From NCBI GenBank assembly GCA_964495885.1, contig CAZBWO010000017.1, positions 13,994 through 77,993 on the forward strand: 64,000 nucleotides of DNA, read 5' to 3'. The stretch is from PALG01 sp964495885 (lineage in GTDB: Bacteria > Bacteroidota > Bacteroidia > Flavobacteriales > Flavobacteriaceae). Positions within the stretch are counted from its first letter, which is position 1; each line of letters opens with the position of its first letter. Made by a program: the position numbers and the translations under genes. Under the pieces are notes generated by a model. That model searched no databases and was not told the DNA's origin. It saw only the letters and a list, made by a program, of their open reading frames with translations. Shown here in pieces: positions 44,674-53,649 of the stretch.

Positions 44674-45881
44674 AAGACGCATATATTATTGATGGGGTAC
44701 GAACCCCCATTGGGAAATACCAAGGAACCTTAAGTGCCGTACGAACAGATGATTTGGCGGCACTGGTTATTGCTGAAATCGTTCAGCGACACCCCAATAT
44801 CCCCAAAGAAGTGTATGACGACGTCATCATGGGTTGTGCTAACCAAGCAGGTGAGGACAATCGAAATGTCGCTCGTATGGCGCTGCTGCTGGCAGGACTG
44901 CCATTCACCGTGCCCGGTGAAACAGTCAATAGACTGTGCAGCAGCGGACTCTCAGCCATTATCCACGCCAATAGGGCCATAAAAGCTGGGGATGGCGATG
45001 TATTTATTGCAGGTGGGGTTGAAAATATGACCCGTGGTCCCTACGTAATTGCCAAGCCTTCCACCGGTTTTGGAACCGATGCCAAAATGTATGATACCAG
45101 CTTTGGATGGCGCTTTGTAAACCAAAAAATGGAAGAACTTTATGGAACCGATGGTATGGGGAATACCGCCGAAAACCTAGTTGAGAAATATAAGATTACC
45201 CGTGAGGATCAGGATGCATTTGCCTATGGAAGTCAAATGAAGGCTGCAAAAGCCCAACAAAACGGACGATTAGCTACGGAAATTGTTTCAGTGGAAATTC
45301 CGCAGCGCAAAAAGGAGCCCATCATCTTTTCGAAAGACGAATTTGTAAAACCCAACACCACAACAGATATTTTGGCAAAGCTTCGGCCCGCCTTTAAAAA
45401 AGACGGAAGTGTAACTGCCGGGAATAGTTCTGGGTTAAACGACGGTGCAGCTGCTACCATTATTGCTTCCGAAGCCGCTGTTCAACAATATAATTTGAAT
45501 CCCATGGCGCGAATTGTTAGTTCGGCAGTTGTGGGTGTAGAACCCCGAATCATGGGTATAGGCCCTGTTGAAGCTAGCAATAAGGCATTGAAAAAGGCCG
45601 GACTTACCATGGCAGATATGGATGTGATTGAATTAAATGAAGCCTTTGCTTCCCAAGCACTAGCTTGTATTAGGGAATGGGGCTTGAAGGATGATGACCC
45701 TCGTATCAATCCTAATGGGGGCTCTATTGCCATAGGACACCCACTGGGGATGACAGGTACACGTATTGCCTATTCGGCCGCCTTGGAATTAAAGGAGCGC
45801 CATCAAAAATATGCTTTGGTAACCATGTGTGTAGGGGTAGGACAGGGATATGCCATGGTAATTGAAAATGTAAACTTATGA
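44670..45881 (+). CDS. paaJ: 3-oxoadipyl-CoA / 3-oxo-dehydrosuberyl-CoA thiolase
   Basis: Performs the two thiolytic cleavages of the pathway, giving acetyl-CoA and succinyl-CoA. 403 residues with nucleophile Cys in NRLCSSGLSA, the GGSIAIGHPLGMTG His block and the C-terminal CVGVGQGYAM. The ATG at 44670 overlaps the paaI stop and gives MKDAYIIDGVRTPIG; the TTG at 44661 is less likely. Confidence 0.94.
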   Translation: MKDAYIIDGVRTPIGKYQGTLSAVRTDDLAALVIAEIVQRHPNIPKEVYDDVIMGCANQAGEDNRNVARMALLLAGLPFTVPGETVNRLCSSGLSAIIHANRAIKAGDGDVFIAGGVENMTRGPYVIAKPSTGFGTDAKMYDTSFGWRFVNQKMEELYGTDGMGNTAENLVEKYKITREDQDAFAYGSQMKAAKAQQNGRLATEIVSVEIPQRKKEPIIFSKDEFVKPNTTTDILAKLRPAFKKDGSVTAGNSSGLNDGAAATIIASEAAVQQYNLNPMARIVSSAVVGVEPRIMGIGPVEASNKALKKAGLTMADMDVIELNEAFASQALACIREWGLKDDDPRINPNGGSIAIGHPLGMTGTRIAYSAALELKERHQKYALVTMCVGVGQGYAMVIENVNL

Positions 45882-48379
45882 GTATGAGTAAAGTACAGCA
45901 TTATATACAAGGAAAGTGGATGTCTGGGGAAGGGGATGGAACCCCAATTTTAGATTCGGTGACTGGGGAGCATTTTACCAATGTCACCACAGCAGGATTA
46001 GATATCCCTTCAGTACTTCAATATGGTAGGGAACAAGGGGAAACCCTTCGGAAGATGACCTTTCAGCAACGAGGGTTAATGCTGAAGAAATTAGCACTCT
46101 ATCTTACCAAACGCAAAGATGCTTTTTACGAATTAAGTTATCGCACTGGGGCCACGAAGTTGGATAGCTGGATTGATATTGAAGGGGGCTTCGGAAACCT
46201 TTTTGCCAATGCTTCCCTTCGGAAATTATTTCCCAATCAACCCTATCATGTTGAAGGGGATCCCATCGATTTGTCCCGTGGGGGCCGATTCATGGCCCAT
46301 CACATCATGGTGCCCAGACGGGGAGTAGCGGTACATATTAATGCCTATAATTTTCCCGTATGGGGAATGCTTGAAAAATGTGCGGTGAACTGGATGGCAG
46401 GAATGCCAGCTGTAGTACTTCCTGCACCACAAACCGCCTACCTTACCGAAGCGGTAGTAAAGGAAATTATTGCATCAGGGATCCTTCCAGAAGGAGCTTT
46501 GCAACTCATTAGCGGTACCGCCAAAACCATTTTGGATACTGTAGAGTCACAAGATGTGGTGACATTTACGGGTTCGGCTAGTACCGGTAAAATCTTACGA
46601 AACCATCCAAGGCTTATTGAAGAGTCTGTACCCTTTACCATGGAAGCCGATAGTTTGAATGCTTCCATCCTTGGGGAAGATGCGGTACCGGGAACTCCAG
46701 AATTTAATTTGTTTGTCAAAGAGGTGAAAAAGGAAATGACTGTCAAGGCCGGACAAAAATGTACGGCGATAAGGCGAATCCTTGTACCGGAAAAGCTTAT
46801 GGAGGACGTACAAATTGCCCTTGGGAAGGAATTAGATAGGGTAACCATAGGAGATCCAAGATTGAAAGAAGTTAGAATGGGTAGCTTGGTAGATCAAAAG
46901 CAATGTGCTTCCGTAAAGGAGCAAGTACAGAAAATCGCCCAGACGGCTAATATCGTGTATGGAAATTTAGAGCAGATTGAAACCACAGGCGCCGATGCTT
47001 CCAAAGGGGCTTTTCTTTCCCCCATCCTCCTCCGCGAGGATAACCCTTTTAAAAATGAAGCAGCCCACATCACAGAAGCCTTTGGTCCTGTGAGTACTTT
47101 AATGCCTTATAAAGATATCAATGAGGCCATTACCTTATCGCAAATGGGAAAAGGGTCATTGGTGTCTTCCATTTGCACCTATGATGATACTATTGCCAAG
47201 GAATATACCCTTGGGGCAGCTTCCCATCACGGAAGGATCCTAATCCTTAACAGGGAGAATGCCCAACAGAGCACAGGACATGGCTCTCCACTCCCCACCT
47301 TAATTCACGGTGGGCCCGGTAGGGCTGGAGGCGGAGAGGAAATGGGTGGTATGCGTGGTATCAAGCATTACCTGCAGCGTTGTGCCGTACAGGGATCTCC
47401 CACGACCCTAACCGAAGTCACCGGCATCTATCAACCCAAAGCAGCCTACAAGGAAACCCCAAAGCATCCTTTTCAGTATCACTGGGAAGATATTGAGGTG
47501 GGGATGTCCCTGCAAACACATAAACGTACCATCACGGATGGTGATATTGTAAACTTTGCCAACTTAACTTGGGATCACTTCTACGCCCATACCGATATCA
47601 CTTCCCTAGACGGAAGTATTTTCGAAAAGCGTACGGCCCATGGGTATTTTATCCTAGCCGCCGCCGCGGGATTGTTCGTCTATCCCAATAAAGGCCCTGT
47701 AGCTGCTAATTACGGATTGGAAGATTGTAGGTTCCTTCGGCCCATCTATCATAATGATACCATCTATGTGCGCCTTACCTGTAAGCAGAAAATAGACCGT
47801 GAACAAAGGGGTACCGAGCTACCTGCTGGAATCGTAAAATGGTATGGGGAAGTGTTTGATGCAGAAGATGAATTGGTAGCTGTAGTTACCGTACTTACCA
47901 TGGTCCAGAAAAAACAAACCACTTTTGTGGAAATGACTTCGGAAAAAATACAAGAATCTCTTGCCAAGCTTACCGAAGATGCCAAACCCCAATGGGGAGG
48001 CCTCACACCACAGCATATGGTAGAACACTTAGAGTTTACATATCGGGTGGCTTCAGGAGAGATTCAGGATTTTGAAGTTTCCACTCCCGAAAAGATATTG
48101 GAGAAAGTACACGCAACGCTCTATAATTACCAAAAAATGCCGCGGGAGTACGAATTTCCGCTGAATGAAAAATCAAAAATCACCGAAAACAAGCACCCAG
48201 ATTTGGCTACGGCCAAAGAAAAATTATGGGAAGCTAGGGAAGCGTACCTTCAGTATTACAAGGAAAACCCAGATGCGACTGCTAAAAATCCGGTGTTTGG
48301 GGAATTAAATCGGTTTGAATGGTACTTGCTGGAACGCAAGCATCTCAACCACCATTTTGAACAATTCAATTTGTTATAA
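45878..48379 (+). CDS. paaZ: Bifunctional oxepin-CoA hydrolase / aldehyde dehydrogenase with C-terminal DinB-like extension
   Basis: 833 residues. About 1-520 is an aldehyde dehydrogenase (VKAGQKCTAIRRI with the catalytic Cys, ALDH Glu in TMEADSLNAS) that oxidises the semialdehyde. About 530-675 is a MaoC-like hydratase (NFANLTWDHFYAHTD, HGYFILAAAAGLFV) that opens the oxepin ring. E. coli PaaZ (~680 residues) ends here. The extra ~150 residues resemble DUF1569/DinB-like domains: GGLTPQHMVEHLEFTYR and the final LNHHFEQFNL carry the metal-binding-type histidines. It overlaps paaJ by ATGA and ends 1 bp before the next gene. Confidence 0.93.
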   Translation: MSMSKVQHYIQGKWMSGEGDGTPILDSVTGEHFTNVTTAGLDIPSVLQYGREQGETLRKMTFQQRGLMLKKLALYLTKRKDAFYELSYRTGATKLDSWIDIEGGFGNLFANASLRKLFPNQPYHVEGDPIDLSRGGRFMAHHIMVPRRGVAVHINAYNFPVWGMLEKCAVNWMAGMPAVVLPAPQTAYLTEAVVKEIIASGILPEGALQLISGTAKTILDTVESQDVVTFTGSASTGKILRNHPRLIEESVPFTMEADSLNASILGEDAVPGTPEFNLFVKEVKKEMTVKAGQKCTAIRRILVPEKLMEDVQIALGKELDRVTIGDPRLKEVRMGSLVDQKQCASVKEQVQKIAQTANIVYGNLEQIETTGADASKGAFLSPILLREDNPFKNEAAHITEAFGPVSTLMPYKDINEAITLSQMGKGSLVSSICTYDDTIAKEYTLGAASHHGRILILNRENAQQSTGHGSPLPTLIHGGPGRAGGGEEMGGMRGIKHYLQRCAVQGSPTTLTEVTGIYQPKAAYKETPKHPFQYHWEDIEVGMSLQTHKRTITDGDIVNFANLTWDHFYAHTDITSLDGSIFEKRTAHGYFILAAAAGLFVYPNKGPVAANYGLEDCRFLRPIYHNDTIYVRLTCKQKIDREQRGTELPAGIVKWYGEVFDAEDELVAVVTVLTMVQKKQTTFVEMTSEKIQESLAKLTEDAKPQWGGLTPQHMVEHLEFTYRVASGEIQDFEVSTPEKILEKVHATLYNYQKMPREYEFPLNEKSKITENKHPDLATAKEKLWEAREAYLQYYKENPDATAKNPVFGELNRFEWYLLERKHLNHHFEQFNLL

Positions 48380-48380
48380 T

Positions 48381-49142
48381 ATGCAAGAAGAATCATATGT
48401 AAAACAACATATCAATGAACATGGCGTGGGAACCATTGAGTTTTTCCATCCAGAACATAACAGCCTTCCGGGGGATGTATTGGCAAAACTAGCCAATACC
48501 ATTACAGAAGCTGGACACAACCCTGCCATAAAAGTCATCATCCTTAAAAGTGGTGGTAACCGTACCTTTTGCGCAGGTGCAAGTTTCCAAGAGCTTATCA
48601 GCATAGATGATCCCGAAACCGGGAAACAATTCTTTAGTGGCTTTGCCAATGTAATCAATGCCATGCGTAAGTGCCCCAAGTTTATTATTGGGCGCATCCA
48701 AGGAAAGACCGTGGGTGGAGGTGTTGGTCTTGCTTCGGCAACAGATTACTGTATGGCTACCCAATATGCTGCGATTAAATTAAGTGAACTGAATCTAGGT
48801 ATTGGCCCGTTTGTGGTTGGCCCTGCGGTAGAGCGTAAATTAGGAGTAAGTGGCATGTCGCAAATTGCCATAGATGCCAATTCTTTTTATCCCGCAGAAT
48901 GGGCGCTTCGGAAAGGACTATACACACAGGTTTTTGAAACTACCGAAGCATTGGATGAAGGAGTGCAGGAATTTGCACAAAACTTATGCAATTACAATCC
49001 CGAAGCCATGGCCGAAATGAAAAAGATATTTTGGAAAGGCACCGAAGATTGGGATACCCTATTAGCTGAAAGGGCTGCCATTTCCGGTAGATTGGTGCTT
49101 TCAGATTTTACCAAAGAAACCTTAGCGAAATATAAATCATGA
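48381..49142 (+). CDS. paaF: Enoyl-CoA hydratase family protein
   Basis: A crotonase-fold protein of 253 residues, probably 2,3-dehydroadipyl-CoA hydratase. Features are IEFFHPEHNSLPGDVL, the oxyanion segments TFCAGASFQEL and QGKTVGGGVGLASATDYCMA, and SELNLGIGPFVVGPAVERK. The pathway role is assigned by its position in the operon and the crotonase fold; the catalytic pattern differs somewhat from E. coli PaaF. The ATG at 48381 is 1 bp after the paaZ stop. Confidence 0.8.
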   Translation: MQEESYVKQHINEHGVGTIEFFHPEHNSLPGDVLAKLANTITEAGHNPAIKVIILKSGGNRTFCAGASFQELISIDDPETGKQFFSGFANVINAMRKCPKFIIGRIQGKTVGGGVGLASATDYCMATQYAAIKLSELNLGIGPFVVGPAVERKLGVSGMSQIAIDANSFYPAEWALRKGLYTQVFETTEALDEGVQEFAQNLCNYNPEAMAEMKKIFWKGTEDWDTLLAERAAISGRLVLSDFTKETLAKYKS

Positions 49143-49735
49143 TCTACGCCTTTAAAGGACATATTCCCGTGGTGCATGAAAGCAGTTTTGTACATCCCTT
49201 GGCAGCGGTCACGGGGAATGTCATTATTGGAAAGCATTGTTATATAGGTCCTGGGGCAGCGATTCGTGGGGATTGGGGGGAAATTATATTGGAAGATGGC
49301 GTAAACGTACAGGAGAATTGTACCATACATATGTTTCCGGGTAAAAGCATCGTGCTAAAGCAAAGTGCCCATATAGGGCACGGAGCAGTAATTCACGGGG
49401 CCCAATTGGGTAGAAATTGTCTCATAGGGATGAACAGTGTGATTATGGATGACGCGGTGATTGGAGACGAATGCATTGTAGGGGCCATGAGTTTTGTAAA
49501 AGCTGAATCCATTTTCGAACCAAGACAGCTTATTGTGGGGAATCCGGCGAAGGCCATCAAAGAAGTTTCCGAAGAGATGATTGCTTGGAAGACTGCAGGG
49601 ACAAAACTCTATCAGCAGTTACCTTCAGATTGCCACGAGACCCTTAAAGCAGTGGAGCCCCTTCGGGAGCTTCCAAAGGACAGACCCGTACAGGAAGATT
49701 TTTATAAAACCCTACAAGAATTTAAAAGAGACTAA
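49139..49735 (+). CDS. paaY: Hexapeptide-repeat protein, PaaY type
   Basis: 198 residues with a left-handed beta-helix of hexapeptide repeats (VTGNVIIGKHCYIGPGAAIRGDWGEI, HIGHGAVIHGAQLGRNCLIGMNS), resembling gamma-carbonic anhydrases. PaaY in proteobacteria acts as a thioesterase accessory of the pathway; the metal-binding histidines of the helix (HIGHG) are present. It overlaps paaF by ATGA and the E2 start by one base. Confidence 0.9.
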   Translation: MIYAFKGHIPVVHESSFVHPLAAVTGNVIIGKHCYIGPGAAIRGDWGEIILEDGVNVQENCTIHMFPGKSIVLKQSAHIGHGAVIHGAQLGRNCLIGMNSVIMDDAVIGDECIVGAMSFVKAESIFEPRQLIVGNPAKAIKEVSEEMIAWKTAGTKLYQQLPSDCHETLKAVEPLRELPKDRPVQEDFYKTLQEFKRD

Positions 49736-51018
49736 TGCCGAAAGTGGAATTCATCATGCCCCGTTTGGGGGAAAGTATTACCGAAGCTGCCATTATCAAA
49801 TGGTGGAAAGAGGTAGGGGATACGATTGAAGTAGATGATATCCTGCTGGAAGTAGCTACAGATAAAGTAGATAGTGAAGTGCCTGCTACCGTTTCCGGGA
49901 CCATTGTTGAATTGCTGTATGAACCAAATGAGGTAGTCACAATTGGTGAACCCATTGCAATTATTGATAGTGATGGAAGTGTTCCAGTAACTAAACCAGC
50001 CAAAAGAAAAGAACCGGTGGCTTCCGTGAAGGAATCAACAACACAAACGAAGAAGTCTGCCAAAGGAAAAGTACAGGCAACCGCCTTTCAGGTAAATAAG
50101 AATGTATTTGTCTCCCCTTTGGTAGATGCCATCGCTCGTGAACACCACATTAGCTACGAAGAATTGGCTCGAATTCCCGCAACTGGAAATGACGGGCGCC
50201 TTCGAAAGAGTGATGTCATGCAATACCTTTCAGACGGTAGGCCATTCCAGTTTGCACAACCGGTAAACGATTCGGGCTTTCAGGTACCTAAACTGGAATT
50301 TGATAAGGGAACGGGAAAGGTTGTGGAGATGGATCGTATGCGGCAGATGATTGCAGATCACATGGTCTTTAGTAAACATACCTCCCCACATGTCACTGCG
50401 TATGTAGAGGCAGACCTCACCGAAATGGTACAATGGCGGAACAAGGTAAAGGCAACGTTTCAGGAGAAATACAATGAAAAACTTACCTACACCCCATTAT
50501 TTGTAGAGTGTATCGCGAAGGCAATTGTAGATTTTCCCATGATTAATTCTTCCTTAGATGGAAAAAACATCATTGTAAAAGAGTACATCCATATTGGGAT
50601 GGCAACAGCCTTACCGTCTGGAAACCTAATCGTGCCCGTTGTACGAAATGCCGATAAAATGTCCCTCCCAGAATTAGCCACAACCACCAATAGCTTGGCT
50701 GCAAAGGCAAGGGATGGAAAACTCACTGCGGAAGAAACCAAGGGCAGTACCTTCACCATTAGCAATGTGGGAACCTTTGGAAGTTTGATGGGTACTCCTA
50801 TCATTAATCAACCGGAAGCGGCCATATTGGCGACCGGAATCATCAAAAAAAGGGCAGAGGTGATGGAACGGGAAGATGGAGATGCCATTGAAATTAGAAG
50901 CATGATGTACCTATCCCTTTCGTTTGACCACCGTATCGTAGACGGCTACCTTGCGGGTTCGTTTTTAAGAAGAATTGCAGATTATATGGAACAGTGGAAC
51001 ATAAACCGCAAAATATAA
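49735..51018 (+). CDS. 2-oxo acid dehydrogenase E2 (dihydrolipoyl acyltransferase)
   Basis: 427 residues: an N-terminal lipoyl domain with the lipoylated lysine in ATDKVDSEVPA (about residue 43), a peripheral-subunit-binding domain (VFVSPLVDAIAREHHISYEELARI), and an inner-core catalytic domain ending with SLSFDHRIVDGYLAG. It best fits the branched-chain keto-acid type. Its ATG overlaps the paaY stop, so it is translated with the paa genes. The natural partner is the E1 fusion at 51490. E3 is not encoded in the window. The substrate is unknown and may be phenylpyruvate (see findings). Confidence 0.92.
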   Translation: MPKVEFIMPRLGESITEAAIIKWWKEVGDTIEVDDILLEVATDKVDSEVPATVSGTIVELLYEPNEVVTIGEPIAIIDSDGSVPVTKPAKRKEPVASVKESTTQTKKSAKGKVQATAFQVNKNVFVSPLVDAIAREHHISYEELARIPATGNDGRLRKSDVMQYLSDGRPFQFAQPVNDSGFQVPKLEFDKGTGKVVEMDRMRQMIADHMVFSKHTSPHVTAYVEADLTEMVQWRNKVKATFQEKYNEKLTYTPLFVECIAKAIVDFPMINSSLDGKNIIVKEYIHIGMATALPSGNLIVPVVRNADKMSLPELATTTNSLAAKARDGKLTAEETKGSTFTISNVGTFGSLMGTPIINQPEAAILATGIIKKRAEVMEREDGDAIEIRSMMYLSLSFDHRIVDGYLAGSFLRRIADYMEQWNINRKI

Positions 51019-51489
51019 AACCGCAAAATGTAAAATACTGAAGTGACTAAACAATCAAAATATGACTTACAAGAAAGATTAGTGGCTTTTTCAGCCTCCA
51101 TTATTACTCATTCTGAAAAGCTTAATGCTACATATGCAGGTCAGCATTTAATGAAGCAACTAATACGTTCATCCACTGCTTCTGCTTTAAATTATGGCGA
51201 AGCCCAAGCAGCAGAGTCAAAGAAAGATTTTGTGCACAAAATGAAAGTTTGTTTAAAAGAATTGAGAGAAACACAGGTTAACTTACAGATACTTATGAAG
51301 ACTTCATTAATTGCAAAGGATACATCCTTTGAGCCTATAGTAAATGAATGTGATGAACTTGTAGCTATTTTCGCAGCGAGCATAAAGAAGGTAGATAATA
51401 GGGAATAAGTAGACAATTTTTAGACTTAAAAGGAATATGGGAAATACACTTTTACATTTTACATTTTACATTTAGTATTTTAAATTTCA
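51003..51489 (+). mobile_element. Repeat-flanked insertion carrying a four-helix-bundle gene (putative)
   Basis: The left edge has a direct repeat AAACCGCAAAAT...AAACCGCAAAATGTAAAATACT that spans the E2 stop. The right edge (51450-51482) has TTTTACA repeats ending in AGTATTTT. AAAATGTAAAATACT on the left pairs as an imperfect inverted copy of the right repeats. The insert separates E2 from E1 and no transposase is present. It is scored as putative because similar repeats elsewhere in the genome were not checked. Confidence 0.4.
51043..51408 (+). CDS. Four-helix-bundle (23S rRNA IVS-type) protein
   Basis: 121 residues with a GTG start, preceded by no ATG. It matches the family known from 23S rRNA intervening sequences and scattered in Bacteroidota genomes: YDLQERLVAFSASIITHSEKLNATYAGQHLMKQLIRSSTASALNYGEAQAAESKKDF, then CLKELRETQVNLQILMKTSLI. 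It is predicted to be a cytoplasmic helical bundle of unknown function. It interrupts the E2-E1 pair and is flanked by short repeats (see the insertion feature). Confidence 0.85.
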   Translation: MTKQSKYDLQERLVAFSASIITHSEKLNATYAGQHLMKQLIRSSTASALNYGEAQAAESKKDFVHKMKVCLKELRETQVNLQILMKTSLIAKDTSFEPIVNECDELVAIFAASIKKVDNRE

Positions 51490-53559
51490 TTGATAAAAAC
51501 TTCCAAACATATCACCAAACAAACAACCATCAAGGCGTTCCAAACCCTCTGCACCGCAAAGGCCCTAACCTTCCTGTATGAGGAAAACTTCAAGGTGGTA
51601 TCCAAATATGTACATGCTACCTCCCGCGGACACGAAGTAATTCAAACAGCGGTAGGCATGCAGTTAAAGCCTTATGATTATGCATTCCCCTATTATCGGG
51701 ATGATAGCATGTTGTTGGCCATTGGGATGCAACCCTATCAACTAATGCTTCAGGTATTGGCCAAACGGGACGACCCCTTCTCTGGCGGGCGTACCTATTA
51801 TTCCCACCCCAGCTTACGGGATGAGGATAAACCCAAAATCCCGCATCAAAGCTCTGCCACAGGGATGCAAGCCATTCCTGCAACGGGTGTAGCCATGGGA
51901 TTCTGGTATAAAGAGGCTGAAGGCTTATGTGATTTACCTGAAAAACCGGTAGTGGTGTGTTCCTTGGGGGATGCTTCCGTAACGGAAGGGGAGATTGCCG
52001 AAGCCTTCCAAATGGCAGCGCTTAAACAACTGCCCATTTTGTATTTGGTACAGGACAATGGTTGGGATATTAGCGCCAATGCCGAAGAAACCCGTGCCCA
52101 AAATGCTGCAGAATATGCCCAAGGGTTTCATGGGCTGGAAGCGGTGTCTATTGATGGAACCGATTTCGAGGAATCCTATCAAACCATCCAATGGGCTTTG
52201 GAAACCATCCGAAAGGAGCGAAGACCTATTTTAGTGCATGCCAAGGTTCCCTTACTAAACCACCATACTTCCGGGGTGCGTATGGAATGGTACCGGGACG
52301 ATTTGGAAGAAGCCCGAAATAGGGATCCCTATCCCAAAATGCAACGCTTATTGGCAGAAACCTACGGACTCTCCCAAACCGAAATTCAAGACTTGGAAAA
52401 CAAGTGTATTGAGAAAGTGAGGGCAGACTATGAAAAGGCACTGCAAGCAGAAGACCCCAAACCGGAAGACCTTTTTACCCATGATTTTGCACCCACCCCT
52501 ATCACTCAAGAACAAGGGGAACGTAGCCCCCAAGGGGCCGATAAGGTCGTGATGGTAGATTGTGCGTTGTTTGCTATTGAAGAACTCATGGCCAAACACC
52601 CAGAATGCCTCCTCTATGGGCAGGATGTTGGGGGAAGACTTGGCGGGGTGTTTCGGGAGGCGGCTACCCTCGCACAGAAATTTGGGTATAATAGGGTGTT
52701 CAATACGCCTATTCAGGAAGCCTTTATTGTGGGATCTACCGTTGGAATGAGTGCCGCAGGACTGAAACCCATTGTGGAGGTGCAATTTGCTGATTATATC
52801 TGGCCAGGGCTCAACCAATTATTCACCGAGGTAAGCCGCAGCTGCTATCTCTCTAACGGCAAGTGGCCGGTTTCCATGATCCTACGGGTGCCCATTGGGG
52901 CCTACGGTAGTGGCGGACCCTACCACTCTTCTTCCGTAGAGAGTGTGGTGACCAATATTCGCGGACTCAAAATTGCGTATCCCAGTAATGGGGCCGACTT
53001 GAAAGGGTTGCTCAAAGCGGCGTATTATGATCCTAATCCCGTAGTGATCTTTGAACACAAAGGACTGTATTGGAGTAAGGTGCCCGGTACCAAAGGAGCC
53101 ACTAGTATAGAACCAGATGAAAATTATGTATTGCCTTTCGGAAAGGCTTGGGTGCTACAGGAGATTTGGAAACAGGAAGAAGTAGAAACCCTTAGTGTCG
53201 TCACCTATGGGATGGGCGTACACTGGGCCATGAATGCTTCCGAAGAGCTGGGATTGCAAGACCAGATTGAAATAGTAGACTTGCGTACGTTGCATCCATT
53301 GGATTACGATACCATTTTTAAAAGTGTCAAAAAATGCGGGAAATGCCTGTTGGTGACCGAAGAGCCTTCCGAAAATAGTTTTACAAGGGCCTTACAGGGA
53401 CGTATTCAGGAGGAATGCTTCCAATACCTAGATGGCCCCGTTATGGTCATAGGGTCTGAAAACATGCCTGCGATTCCGTTAAACAGTACCCTGGAACAGA
53501 CCATGATTCCTTCCGTAGAAAAAGTAAAAGCAAAAATAACTACCATCCTTCACTATTAG
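51490..53559 (+). CDS. 2-oxo acid dehydrogenase E1, alpha-beta fusion
   Basis: 689 residues. The alpha half (about 1-330) binds TPP via GDASVTEGEIAEAFQMAALKQ...QDNGWDIS and includes SGVRMEWYRDD. The beta half (about 350-689) has LLYGQDVGGRLGGVFREA, VEVQFADYIWPGLNQLF and DLRTLHPLDYDTI. It is the decarboxylating E1 of a branched-chain-type complex and the partner of the E2 upstream. The only start near the family N-terminus is a TTG at 51490 immediately after the repeat region; no ATG precedes it, so the insertion may have replaced the original start. Confidence 0.92.
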   Translation: MIKTSKHITKQTTIKAFQTLCTAKALTFLYEENFKVVSKYVHATSRGHEVIQTAVGMQLKPYDYAFPYYRDDSMLLAIGMQPYQLMLQVLAKRDDPFSGGRTYYSHPSLRDEDKPKIPHQSSATGMQAIPATGVAMGFWYKEAEGLCDLPEKPVVVCSLGDASVTEGEIAEAFQMAALKQLPILYLVQDNGWDISANAEETRAQNAAEYAQGFHGLEAVSIDGTDFEESYQTIQWALETIRKERRPILVHAKVPLLNHHTSGVRMEWYRDDLEEARNRDPYPKMQRLLAETYGLSQTEIQDLENKCIEKVRADYEKALQAEDPKPEDLFTHDFAPTPITQEQGERSPQGADKVVMVDCALFAIEELMAKHPECLLYGQDVGGRLGGVFREAATLAQKFGYNRVFNTPIQEAFIVGSTVGMSAAGLKPIVEVQFADYIWPGLNQLFTEVSRSCYLSNGKWPVSMILRVPIGAYGSGGPYHSSSVESVVTNIRGLKIAYPSNGADLKGLLKAAYYDPNPVVIFEHKGLYWSKVPGTKGATSIEPDENYVLPFGKAWVLQEIWKQEEVETLSVVTYGMGVHWAMNASEELGLQDQIEIVDLRTLHPLDYDTIFKSVKKCGKCLLVTEEPSENSFTRALQGRIQEECFQYLDGPVMVIGSENMPAIPLNSTLEQTMIPSVEKVKAKITTILHY

Positions 53560-53582
53560 TAGCAACGTAGCCTTACTGCATT

Positions 53583-53615
53583 AAAAAAAGGCCATCCCAA
53601 CGGAATGACCTTTTT
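53583..53615. terminator. Probable terminator after the E1 gene
   Basis: AAGGCCATCCC and GGAATGACCTT pair across a short loop with two mismatches, flanked by A-run and T-run, so it could act on both strands between converging genes. Confidence 0.55.
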
Positions 53616-53649
53616 GAATTAAACTACTAACTATTGAAATCGATACTTC

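Noticed and set aside
51003..51489. Insertion sequence
   Set aside because: No transposase frame exists in the segment; only a four-helix-bundle gene and short repeats are present, so IS status is not claimed.
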